From Bacteroidales bacterium (GTDB lineage Bacteria > Bacteroidota > Bacteroidia > Bacteroidales > GCA-2711565), in assembly GCA_028280405.1 (NCBI GenBank), contig JANQLW010000060.1:1-64000 (forward strand): DNA of 64,000 nucleotides. Reading direction: 5' to 3'. The translations under genes and the position numbers were made by a program. Position 1 is the first letter of the stretch. Each line of letters begins with the position of its first letter. Below are positions 46,505-54,284 of the stretch, in pieces. Under the pieces are notes generated by a model, which was given only the letters and a program-made list of their open reading frames with translations, ran no database searches and had not been told where the DNA came from.

Positions 46505-47254
46505 CTAAACAATAATATCTGTTTGTTTTTTAAATGAGATTAGTTCCTTATCGCAATCATTCAAACAATCTCCACAATTCGTACAATTTTGTTCCAGAGG
46601 TAAAGTATCCATGCTACATGACTTTCTACATTGATTACAATATGTACAAGATTTCGCCTTTCTAATTTTGAAGATTGAAATTTTATTGAACAGCTCAAGA
46701 ATTCCGCCGGTAGCACAGAAATAACGACACCAGATATTAGGGATTAACAAACTAAAAACGATCAAGCCCGAAATTATTAAAGTTCTATATATCCACAAAT
46801 TATCAGCATGTTGAAATGTCAATCCTACTGATTGAAAGAATTCACCTGTTCTTATAGGAATAGCCCAACGAGGATTACTTAATACAAACAGATAGATCAA
46901 TGAAGCAGCCAGTACAATGTATTTTCCAGCAGATAAATATTTATCAAGTGTTCTACCGATTTTTATTTTTATAAGTTTAAATTTTGCGAAGATATCGGAT
47001 AATGTTCCGGCCGGACAAGCATATCCGCAAAAAGCACGGCCAAATATAATGGCACTTCCCAAAATTGCAATCCAAGTGGAAAGCCAAATTTTCTTACCCG
47101 GGCATTGTACAACAGGGCATGTTTCACAACTAACATAAGGGATTGCAAAAGGACAACGAAATATACCATAAAAAGCAAACTCCCCAAGAATAACCATAAA
47201 GACAGCCCGCATACTCCATCTTACTCTTTTAAATATAACAGCTACTTTAGTCAT
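46505..47254 (-). CDS. NapH-like polyferredoxin membrane protein
   Basis: An inner-membrane electron carrier of about 249 aa. Hydrophobic segments lie near 15-30, 50-70, 108-125 and 155-175. The CxxxCP motifs GYACPAG and WCRYFCATGG and two C-terminal 4Fe-4S clusters (CTYCNQCRKSC, CTNCGDCLNDC) are those of the NapH/CcoG/RnfB-type family. It starts at ATG 47254 inside the end of the solute-binding gene (8-nt overlap), so the two are translationally coupled. It could feed electrons to whatever the upstream radical SAM and binding protein make or handle; this is inference. Confidence 0.8.
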   Translation of the reverse strand: MTKVAVIFKRVRWSMRAVFMVILGEFAFYGIFRCPFAIPYVSCETCPVVQCPGKKIWLSTWIAILGSAIIFGRAFCGYACPAGTLSDIFAKFKLIKIKIGRTLDKYLSAGKYIVLAASLIYLFVLSNPRWAIPIRTGEFFQSVGLTFQHADNLWIYRTLIISGLIVFSLLIPNIWCRYFCATGGILELFNKISIFKIRKAKSCTYCNQCRKSCSMDTLPLEQNCTNCGDCLNDCDKELISFKKQTDIIV

Positions 47255-48104
47255 CACTTACTTTATATTTTTGGGTTAAACGTTTTCCTTCATCAGATAT
47301 AGCAGGAATAAAACCTGCCTTTTCGAAATAATTTTGGCCTTCTTTTGATAAGATGAAGTCTACATATGCTACAGCTAACTCCATATCTTTAGCATACTTC
47401 ATAATACCTATTGTAAAAGGAACAGGTACAGCAGGAATAAACTCTTCAGGTATATCCAATACCTCAACCTTCCCTTTCACATTTGATAAATGAACAATAC
47501 GTTGTTCGACAATTCCAACATCGGCTTTTCCATCAATAACTTTATTTACATCCATTTGAACACAATCTCCTTTGTATTCAATATTTTTTGTTGCTTCTTT
47601 GATGATCCCGGATTTTTTAAGTATTCCCATAGTAGCTTTTCCTCCGGGAGGTGAAGCCTTAGGCGATAATGAAATCCGGACACCCGGGCGACTTAGATCT
47701 TTTATGCTTTGAATATTTGCAGGATTACCTTTGGGTGTGATTAAAATATACTTTGTAAAACATAAGGGTTTATAGTTAAGCATCAAGCCCTGTTTTTTTA
47801 ACTTTTGGGCTAATGCCAGTACCCTGGGGGCAAATACTTCTGTTTGTGCACCACCAAATAAAGATTTTCCAAGAGCTGCAGCAAAAGCCCCGGAATAATT
47901 TATAGATGCACCATAAATTTCTTCAAACCTTTTATTAGCCGGCTCCATAGCTTCTGCCAGTCCTCCGCAGGACCATACTTTTAATTTACTATCTTGAAAA
48001 CTAGAAGCCGGAATATTATTAGCTTGTACAGACCCCAAAGCAATGGAGCCCAATAAAGCCGTTCCCGAGCTTTTCAAAAAATTTCTTCTATCTGATTTTT
48101 TCAT
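47247..48104 (-). CDS. ModA-like periplasmic solute-binding protein
   Basis: 285 aa. An RRNFLK motif (residues 6-11) before a hydrophobic stretch suggests Tat export. The rest is a class II binding-protein fold (KVWSCGGLAEAMEPANKRFEEIYG, GKADVGIVEQR, FILSKEGQNYFEKAGFIPA) like molybdate/tungstate or anion binders. No permease or ATPase gene is adjacent, so it may act as a carrier or sensor rather than as part of an ABC importer. It belongs to the operon running from yedE to the polyferredoxin. A selenium or molybdenum oxyanion ligand is an attractive but unproven guess. Confidence 0.72.
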   Translation of the reverse strand: MKKSDRRNFLKSSGTALLGSIALGSVQANNIPASSFQDSKLKVWSCGGLAEAMEPANKRFEEIYGASINYSGAFAAALGKSLFGGAQTEVFAPRVLALAQKLKKQGLMLNYKPLCFTKYILITPKGNPANIQSIKDLSRPGVRISLSPKASPPGGKATMGILKKSGIIKEATKNIEYKGDCVQMDVNKVIDGKADVGIVEQRIVHLSNVKGKVEVLDIPEEFIPAVPVPFTIGIMKYAKDMELAVAYVDFILSKEGQNYFEKAGFIPAISDEGKRLTQKYKVSDD

Positions 48105-48130
48105 AAGTTTTTAGTGTAAATGATTAATAA

Positions 48131-48970
48131 TTATTCTTCCAGGCCGGGAATTCCAGCAGCATCAGCCCTGCATTGTTTGCAATTTGTAAATACGTTTATG
48201 TATTTACCGGCCTCAGCTTGCAATTCTTCAATCCTTGCAGTTGGGGGCCTGCTAATGTGTTTAAAATTACCACGTGGAATTACCGGCGTAATATTATGCG
48301 TAAAACATCCCAGTTCCGACATCATCTGAGAGATCCTAATGATCTGATCATCATTAATCCCCGGAATTAAAATGCTATTTATTTTCACATGCATACCATA
48401 ATTAATGGCCATTTCAATTCCATCAATTTGGTTCTTAAGTAAAATTTCGGCCATTTTTTTCCCTTGAAATCTTGATCCTTTTAGATTGATATATGAATAA
48501 ATCTTTGAAATTACGTCTAAGTCTAAAGCACTCACCGTAACACTTAAATGATGAATTCCTAATTCAACCAGTTCATCCATATAATCAGGTAGATTTAATC
48601 CGTTTGTACATAAGCATAACTTGATATCAGGATAAGCATTTCTGATCATTCTAAAAGTTTCGATTGTTTCCGGGTTGGCTAAGGGTTCTCCGGGCCCTGA
48701 GATTCCAACTACAGAATTTTCACCCCGATGACCCAGAAACTCTCCTGTTTTAATTAATGCCTCCAAAGGGGATAATAGTTTGTCAGCTAGACCCGGGCAG
48801 ATATGATTGATGTTTGAAGGACAAATATTTCGTTCACAATAATTACATTTAATATTGCATTTTGGTGCAACCGGTAGATGTATTCTTGCAACTTTATGAT
48901 GAGATTCATTACTCATGCACGGATGATCAATTGTTCTTCCATCTTTTATCAAAGGTTTACAATTCGTCAT
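48131..48970 (-). CDS. NifB-like radical SAM protein
   Basis: 279 aa matching the radical SAM core of NifB, which fuses Fe-S clusters into the NifB-co precursor of nitrogenase cofactor. Seen: HPCMSNESHHKVARIHLPVAP, the cluster motif CNIKCNYC (CxxxCxxC), VGISGPGEPLANPET, LCLCTNGLNLPD, VKINSILIPGIND, and the C-terminal CKQCRADAAGIPG. The first and last match NifB closely and include its extra cluster-ligand cysteines. It lacks the NifX-like domain of many NifBs. No nif structural genes are in the window, and the neighbours are selenium genes, so it may make a different metal-sulfur or metal-selenium cofactor. Overlaps the next gene by 4 nt. Confidence 0.83.
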   Translation of the reverse strand: MTNCKPLIKDGRTIDHPCMSNESHHKVARIHLPVAPKCNIKCNYCERNICPSNINHICPGLADKLLSPLEALIKTGEFLGHRGENSVVGISGPGEPLANPETIETFRMIRNAYPDIKLCLCTNGLNLPDYMDELVELGIHHLSVTVSALDLDVISKIYSYINLKGSRFQGKKMAEILLKNQIDGIEMAINYGMHVKINSILIPGINDDQIIRISQMMSELGCFTHNITPVIPRGNFKHISRPPTARIEELQAEAGKYINVFTNCKQCRADAAGIPGLEE

Positions 48971-49185
48971 AACTTTATAATTGTATCAAACTCTACATTA
49001 TTATTTATTAAGAGATCATCAATATGCTCTTTACTTTTATCAAAAAATTCAACACAATAACCGCAATCAGAACTTAGCTCACGCGGTACCGGAATCATTT
49101 TATGCTTTATATCACTTTCCTTTAAAACATCCGCTGCCCACATGGCTTGATTCGTAGAATAAAAAAGGATTATTTGTCGACTCAT
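48967..49185 (-). CDS. DUF3343 protein, putative Se/S carrier-like
   Basis: A 72-aa cytoplasmic protein. It matches the DUF3343 family in size and in FYSTNQAMWAADVLKE then PVPRELSSDCGYCVEF, where the conserved Cys pair may carry sulfur or selenium. The family recurs with selenium genes such as yedE, yedF and the EF2568-type desulfurase. It is 19 nt after the desulfurase gene and overlaps the NifB-like gene by 4 nt, so it is firmly in the operon. Confidence 0.75.
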   Translation of the reverse strand: MSRQIILFYSTNQAMWAADVLKESDIKHKMIPVPRELSSDCGYCVEFFDKSKEHIDDLLINNNVEFDTIIKL

Positions 49186-49204
49186 TGAAAAAAGTGTTTT
49201 GGTG

Positions 49205-50377
49205 TTAAAGTGTTTTAGTATTTATTTTCTTTGAAATTTCAGCTAATGCCATAGTGGCTTTATCTATTTCATCCTTTGTGTTAAAAATATTAAATCCAAA
49301 GCGGCATGTTCCATTAGGGAAAGTGCCCAATGTTTGATGGGCAAGCGGAGCACAATGTAAGCCTTGTCTGCAAGAAATTGCATATTTTTCAGACAAAACC
49401 TGAGCTAATTCCGATACGGAAATTCCTTTAATAAAGAATGAGCAAACATTTATACTCTTATCTGTATATCCTACAGTTTGAAATCCTTTAACATTACTTT
49501 TTGCACTTTCAACAAAATACTTTAAAAGATTCTTTTCATGTTGATATATGTTTTCAAGTCCGGTTTCATTGATAAAATCTAAGCCTGCTGACAATCCGGC
49601 GATACCGGCAATATTCATTGTTCCACTTTCAAAACAATCAGGAAGAAAGCCGGGCTGGACAGTTTGATCAGATAAACTACCTGTACCACCCTGTTTTAAA
49701 GGTTTAATTCTTTTATAATCAAAATCATCAGCAATTAATAAGCCTCCTACACCTTGTGGACCAAATAATGATTTATGGCCCGTAAATGCATACAAACTAA
49801 TATTTGCTTTATTTACATTTAAAGGGACCACTCCTGCACTTTGTGCTCCATCTACAATAAGAATTAAATTATGTTTTTTGGCTAAAGCCCCAATTTCTGA
49901 GATTCGCTGTTCACAACTACATACATTAGAAACATGATTAAATACAAAGGTTGTGGTTTTATCAGTAATTTCTCTTTCAATATCATTAACATCAACAACG
50001 CCATCAGCTTTTGCATGAACAATAGATAAAGTAATTATTCCGCTACTTTTTAGCTCATTAAGTGGCCTGATCACACTATTATGTTCCATCGAAGAAGTAA
50101 TCACATGATCGCCTTGCTTAACAACTCCTTTCATCGCAAGATTTAAAGTATCCGTTGCATTATAGCCAAAAATGACATGCATCGGATTTTCCAATCCAAA
50201 CATTTTCGCCAATTTTTTTCGGGTATTAAAAACAATTTGCCCTGCTCCTATTGCAGCTTTATGGCCTCCTCTACCCGGGTTTGCTCCGATATTCATCAAA
50301 TAATGATTTATTGCTTCAATAACACCGGGTGGCTTGGGAAATGAAGTGGCTGTATTGTCGAAATAGATTTGTTTCAT
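49205..50377 (-). CDS. Class V aminotransferase, EF2568-type cysteine desulfurase/selenocysteine lyase
   Basis: A PLP enzyme of 390 aa that takes S or Se from Cys or Sec. IYFDNTATSFPKPPGV and GANPGRGGHKAA mark the EF2568-type subgroup, which occurs with selenium genes. The PLP lysine is in AFTGHKSLFGPQG, the catalytic Cys probably in SCRQGLHCAP. Placed between the yedF-like and DUF3343 genes, it probably supplies or recycles selenium. Whether it prefers Cys or Sec cannot be told from sequence. Confidence 0.88.
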   Translation of the reverse strand: MKQIYFDNTATSFPKPPGVIEAINHYLMNIGANPGRGGHKAAIGAGQIVFNTRKKLAKMFGLENPMHVIFGYNATDTLNLAMKGVVKQGDHVITSSMEHNSVIRPLNELKSSGIITLSIVHAKADGVVDVNDIEREITDKTTTFVFNHVSNVCSCEQRISEIGALAKKHNLILIVDGAQSAGVVPLNVNKANISLYAFTGHKSLFGPQGVGGLLIADDFDYKRIKPLKQGGTGSLSDQTVQPGFLPDCFESGTMNIAGIAGLSAGLDFINETGLENIYQHEKNLLKYFVESAKSNVKGFQTVGYTDKSINVCSFFIKGISVSELAQVLSEKYAISCRQGLHCAPLAHQTLGTFPNGTCRFGFNIFNTKDEIDKATMALAEISKKINTKTL

Positions 50378-50398
50378 AATTTTTATTTAAAATTCCGA

Positions 50399-50482
50399 TG
50401 ACTGAGCTTGTCGAAGTCCTATTTCTAATTCGACACACCTCTCGACAAGCTCAAGGACCCGTTTCGGCAAGCTCAAGGACCT
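50399..50482. repeat. GAGCTTGTCGAAG-type repeats
   Basis: GAGCTTGTCGAAG, then CGACAAGCTCAAGGACC and GGCAAGCTCAAGGACC, form inverted and direct repeats between the desulfurase and yedF-like genes. Same family as 33525-33585. Confidence 0.7.
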
Positions 50483-50485
50483 GAA

Positions 50486-50692
50486 TTATCTATTAACTAT
50501 AAAAGTTTTATAATCTTCAGTTTGAGAAACTTCGGCAGTCAGGTCGAATTGCTCTAGTGTACGTAGAATATTCTCACTTGCGGTTCCACCATCAACCAGA
50601 ATTTCCAAAGAAGAGCTATCTTCTTTAATAGCCCTGCTTACTAACATTACAGGCTGAGGACATGAAAGCCCTCTTGTATCTATTTGTTTCAT
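50486..50692 (-). CDS. TusA/YedF-like sulfur or selenium carrier
   Basis: A small protein of 68 aa, starting MKQIDTRGLSCPQPVMLVSRAI. The CPxP motif (Cys11) is the sulfur/selenium-binding signature of the TusA/SirA/YedF fold. The frame is open for 10 codons further upstream, but those codons lie in the arm of an inverted repeat (50712-50726), so the start at 50692 is preferred. Full-length YedF has an extra C-terminal domain that is missing here. Neighbouring yedE and the desulfurase point to selenium. Confidence 0.82.
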   Translation of the reverse strand: MKQIDTRGLSCPQPVMLVSRAIKEDSSSLEILVDGGTASENILRTLEQFDLTAEVSQTEDYKTFIVNR

Positions 50693-50711
50693 TTTATTAT
50701 CTTTTTTAACG

Positions 50712-50840
50712 GGCTTGTCCAAAAAGTGTTAAAAAATTGATTTTTAAGTCAGGGCGTGAATTGTTAATTGATTAAATACATGCATTTTATCTTTTGAAGA
50801 ATTTTGCAAGTAAATTCACACCCTGACTTTTTGGACAGCC
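50712..50840. repeat. Nested inverted element, copy 2 (GTCAGGGCGTGAATT inside GGCTGTCCAAAAAG)
   Basis: Inner arms GTCAGGGCGTGAATT (50748) and AATTCACACCCTGAC repeat the element at 45036. Outer arms GGCTTGTCCAAAAAG (50712-50726) and CTTTTTGGACAGCC (50827-50840) are inverted. It lies between yedE and the yedF-like gene without separating their order. Confidence 0.8.
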
Positions 50841-50855
50841 TCGTTGGGTTAATAT

Positions 50856-51920
50856 TTATTTATGTCTTTTAATCATAAAGAATCCAACTAATAAGCAGAA
50901 TACAATACCTATGATCGTTGCATATTCACCATAAGGGCCTAATCCCTTAGGAGAACTTGACAGACCAAAGTTATGAGCAAAGCCAGCTCCAACGAGCATT
51001 CCAAGCACAAATACTCCGGAATCGGTATTTCCTTCGCCAGTCAATACAATTTGACGTCCCGGACACCCTCCAGCCAATACAAAAGCTAATCCTGAAAGTA
51101 CCATACCTAAGAAATTCCAGATATGAAGGTTATGGGCAATCGGCTGGCCCTCAAATCCCATATTAAACTGACCAAGAATTAAGTTCATTACAAGGACTGT
51201 TACAAAAAATGCTGCAAGGCCCGTAAATAAGTGGAAGTTTCTAATGATAAAGATATCTCTTAAAGAGCCCATGGTACAAAAGCGGCTTCTTTGTGCAAGG
51301 TAACCAACGATTAGTCCCGCTCCCAAACTAATAAGCATAGGTGCATGCATAGCTCCCGGTCCTTTTGAACTAATCATAATTTTACCAAAATCAAAAGCAA
51401 ACAGAAGAAATATTAACCCGAAAAAGCCCGGAATAATGTAGCCTGATAATTTCCCTTCAGATGGCAATGCTCTACCCAGATTAAATCCTTTCTTAAGAAA
51501 TAATGTTCCTATATAAATTCCTGTCGCCAATCCGGCAATTCCAAGGATTGCATTCAGATCTCCACCTGCTAATCTTAAAAAAGCTCTCCATGGACAACCC
51601 AAGAAAACCAATGCACCTATCATTGCAAAAGCTCCTAAAAAGAAACGAATGATGGCAGAGGAACCTCCTCTTGGTTTAAATTCTCCTTTAATAACAGAAA
51701 TAATTAAAGCTCCGAAAAGTATTCCAATAATTTCAGGCCTTACATACTGAACAACACCGGCTTTATGTAAACCTATAGCACCTGCAATATCTCTTACAAA
51801 ACAGGCCATACAAAATCCCATATTTGCAGGATTGCCCAGGTATTGTAAAAATGCAGCTATTCCACCGATAAAAACACCAGCGATAATAATGCCCCATTTT
51901 GATGCAAAAAAGTTTTTCAT
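50856..51920 (-). CDS. yedE: YedE-type selenium metabolism membrane protein (putative Se/S transporter)
   Basis: An inner-membrane protein of 354 aa with about nine hydrophobic segments. It matches YedE in two repeats of the sulf_transp fold: GFCMACFVRDIAGAIGLHKAG and LGCPWRAFLRLAGGDLNAI in the first, RSRFCTMGSLRDIFIIRN and LAGGCPGRQIVLTGEGN in the second. The membrane-embedded Cys residues (FCMAC, GCPWR, FCTMG, GGCPGR) are thought to pass the S or Se substrate. YedE is the usual partner of YedF in selenium-using bacteria. First gene of the operon running to 46505. Confidence 0.9.
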   Translation of the reverse strand: MKNFFASKWGIIIAGVFIGGIAAFLQYLGNPANMGFCMACFVRDIAGAIGLHKAGVVQYVRPEIIGILFGALIISVIKGEFKPRGGSSAIIRFFLGAFAMIGALVFLGCPWRAFLRLAGGDLNAILGIAGLATGIYIGTLFLKKGFNLGRALPSEGKLSGYIIPGFFGLIFLLFAFDFGKIMISSKGPGAMHAPMLISLGAGLIVGYLAQRSRFCTMGSLRDIFIIRNFHLFTGLAAFFVTVLVMNLILGQFNMGFEGQPIAHNLHIWNFLGMVLSGLAFVLAGGCPGRQIVLTGEGNTDSGVFVLGMLVGAGFAHNFGLSSSPKGLGPYGEYATIIGIVFCLLVGFFMIKRHK

Positions 51921-51938
51921 AATTTTTAATTTTTTGTA

Positions 51939-52077
51939 ATGAGTTTATCTAAAAAGTAACCATTAAAATAACTGTCCTCTGTCATGCTGAACTTGTTTCA
52001 GCATCTAAACCAGCTATTAAGATGCTGAAACAAGTTCAGCATAACGGTGGTTGATCATACTTTTTAGATAAACTCAT
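51939..52077. repeat. Nested inverted repeat (ATGAGTTTATCTAAAAAGTA outside, GTCATGCTGAACTTG inside)
   Basis: Outer arms 51939-51958 and 52058-52077 are perfect reverse complements. Inside sits the TCATGCTGAACTTGTTTCAGCATCT pair (51981-52006, 52020-52042) related to the repeat at 31703. Two palindromic elements appear to be inserted one in the other. Confidence 0.85.
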
Positions 52078-52083
52078 CATGGA

Positions 52084-53061
52084 CTAAATTTTAATTTCTA
52101 AATTCATAAATATCCCCGTCATATATTTTTGAGCTGCATCCTTTGGATTCCATCCCTGATAGTTAGGAGCAATCTTAACACCTTTTACCGGAGCGTATTC
52201 CAGGCCGATGATCAATATACTACCATCTTTAGCCAAATTCCATTCCATGTCCATGGCATCAGAAGAACTCAGTTTATCATATCTTCCGAAGATTTTTACT
52301 TTTTTACTTGCTTTATATGTTGTGTGGAATGAAAAACCATCCAAATCTTTATCAGCTGCATTAGTTGTATTTAACTGTTTGTTGTATTCCAAGCCAAAAC
52401 TGATATCACCGGTTTTGTAACCAGCAAATAATGCAAGTGATTGTTGGTTTACATTATGTTTTTCAATGAAATCATAATAAGCTCTTAATGTAAGAGCTTT
52501 GACAGGATTTACTGTGACTCCTAATCCTACTCTTAAACTTGAATCTGCAGCTAGTTTTTTATATCCTTCTCCATTACTTAAAATAAAGTCTGCACTAAAA
52601 GCTTTTGAGAATTTATAAGCTACTCTAACACCAAGATCTGCACTTGAATTAAATTTATGTTGATTCTGGAATGTTTTATAAATATATCTGTACCCCCATG
52701 CTTTTCTCTGAAGTTCAAACTGAGTAGTTCCTATTAAACCAAAGTCTACTTTAAAACCATTTTGTTTATAAGTTAAAAATGCATGCTTTAACAAAGCCGT
52801 CATTTCCAATCCGCCGACTTTTGGGTTAGCCACATCCAAAGTGATTTTGCCTGAAAAATGCTTACTAAAATTGTATCCATAACCAAAATATGCTCTTTTA
52901 ATTTCAAATGCATTGGCATTTTCCCCATCAGAAAATGAAGAATGGAAGTTTGAAAATATTTTCACATTCACTTTTCCATTTGGTTTAAAATCCTTATCTG
53001 CTGCATTAGCTTGAATTCCTGCAAACAATGCTAATATTAATAAAATGCTAAGTTTTTTCAT
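52084..53061 (-). CDS. Outer-membrane beta-barrel protein (porin-like)
   Basis: 325 aa, signal peptide 1-20 (ends IQANAA), the rest alternating beta strands with a C-terminal MNLEIKI, typical of an OprO/OprP-like or OmpL-like barrel. Start at MKKLSILL; the frame extends 23 codons upstream into the preceding gene's end, but that part is lysine-rich and not a signal. It begins 10 nt after the stop of the transglutaminase gene, so both form an operon. Substrate unknown. Its place next to the selenium operon suggests oxyanion uptake, but this is speculation. Confidence 0.72.
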   Translation of the reverse strand: MKKLSILLILALFAGIQANAADKDFKPNGKVNVKIFSNFHSSFSDGENANAFEIKRAYFGYGYNFSKHFSGKITLDVANPKVGGLEMTALLKHAFLTYKQNGFKVDFGLIGTTQFELQRKAWGYRYIYKTFQNQHKFNSSADLGVRVAYKFSKAFSADFILSNGEGYKKLAADSSLRVGLGVTVNPVKALTLRAYYDFIEKHNVNQQSLALFAGYKTGDISFGLEYNKQLNTTNAADKDLDGFSFHTTYKASKKVKIFGRYDKLSSSDAMDMEWNLAKDGSILIIGLEYAPVKGVKIAPNYQGWNPKDAAQKYMTGIFMNLEIKI

Positions 53062-53071
53062 TGTCTTTGTA

Positions 53072-54040
53072 TTATTGCTGATTAGTTTTTTTGTAATTAA
53101 ATGATTTTTCGACTTTATACTCCTTACCATTTACTAAACAGTATGGATAAATAAAGAAGTTCAGGGTTTGGATATTTTTACTTCCCTTAACTTCAATATC
53201 TCTTCCCATTGTAAACTGAATACGGTCATAATCCAAATTTCCAAATAAGTATTCTTTTTTATGAGGATGTTTGCATGCTTCAGAAGCATCAACAGGAATC
53301 CAGCCTTTTCCATCAATGTAGAATTCAGCCCAACAGTGATAACCCTTAACTTTGCTTTCTTTTACATTTTCAGGAAATGGAAATCCCATTGCAAAACGAG
53401 CAGGAATATCAATGGAACGGCACATGGCAATAAATAAAGAATGAAAGTCAGTACAATTACCTCTACGCTCATCACAAACAAATATTACATCACCATTACC
53501 CCAGCCTTCACCGCTTTTATCATATTTTACACAAGAAACAATATGATCATAAATAGCTTTTGCCTGATTAAACTTTCCATTTACTCCTTTAATAACATCT
53601 TGAGCCTCTTTACGAATTTCATCTGTTATTAATACTTTGGAACTTTCACCTAAATACATCTCAGCATTTTTCAATTTAGTTGCTTTGCCTCCATTTCTTT
53701 CGAAACGACTGGCTTTTACAGTTAGGTTTACATAACCTCCTTTTTTAGCATCGGATTTTAGGTATAAGTATTTATTATTAAATTGTTTGTCCTTTTTAAT
53801 TGAATATTTATAGTCTGTTTCAATACTAACATCATTAATTTTTTGATAATTATCAGATTGAGGAATGGGAATCCATAATTCCATTGTATTTGATTGCCCC
53901 TCAAGTTGAGGAATTTTTACTTTATATGTAAATTCAAAATTATTAGATTCAACATTTGATTTTTTGGGACTAATAGCATAGCTATTCATCGTAATTAGTG
54001 CAACAGCACAAATAGTAAATACAGTTTTAATAGTTTTCAT
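53072..54040 (-). CDS. Secreted transglutaminase-like protein
   Basis: 322 aa, signal peptide 1-22 (ends MNSYA), an N-terminal beta domain, then the transglutaminase core with Cys in RRGNCTDFHSLF, His in VKGYHCWAEFYI and Asp in WIPVDASEA. In bacteria such folds are mostly peptidases. It may process a peptide in the envelope. Upstream, a TCACC-N5-GGTGA palindrome lies at 54184-54198; a similar one lies before propeller copy E. Confidence 0.85.
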   Translation of the reverse strand: MKTIKTVFTICAVALITMNSYAISPKKSNVESNNFEFTYKVKIPQLEGQSNTMELWIPIPQSDNYQKINDVSIETDYKYSIKKDKQFNNKYLYLKSDAKKGGYVNLTVKASRFERNGGKATKLKNAEMYLGESSKVLITDEIRKEAQDVIKGVNGKFNQAKAIYDHIVSCVKYDKSGEGWGNGDVIFVCDERRGNCTDFHSLFIAMCRSIDIPARFAMGFPFPENVKESKVKGYHCWAEFYIDGKGWIPVDASEACKHPHKKEYLFGNLDYDRIQFTMGRDIEVKGSKNIQTLNFFIYPYCLVNGKEYKVEKSFNYKKTNQQ

Positions 54041-54284
54041 GATTAATTTTATAAAATGAATGAATAATGATTGATTAGTTTATATGTACAGTGTGGAATA
54101 TACTGAAAATGAATTTTTCATGTATATCCTACAGCTTAATAAATAAAGGTAGCTTTGCTGTACACAGCTTATAAGGAAATCGGTCACCATTTGGGTGATC
54201 CTAATAGTGATAGATAATTGTTATTATTTATTAGAATAACAAATAAATTCAGCGACTGATATTTGGGGGCTCTTTCTTTCATGA

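Noticed and set aside
50856..51920. YedE-like protein as a plain sulfur (thiosulfate) transporter.
   Set aside because: Cannot be excluded by sequence alone, but the neighbouring yedF, EF2568-type desulfurase and DUF3343 genes favour selenium.
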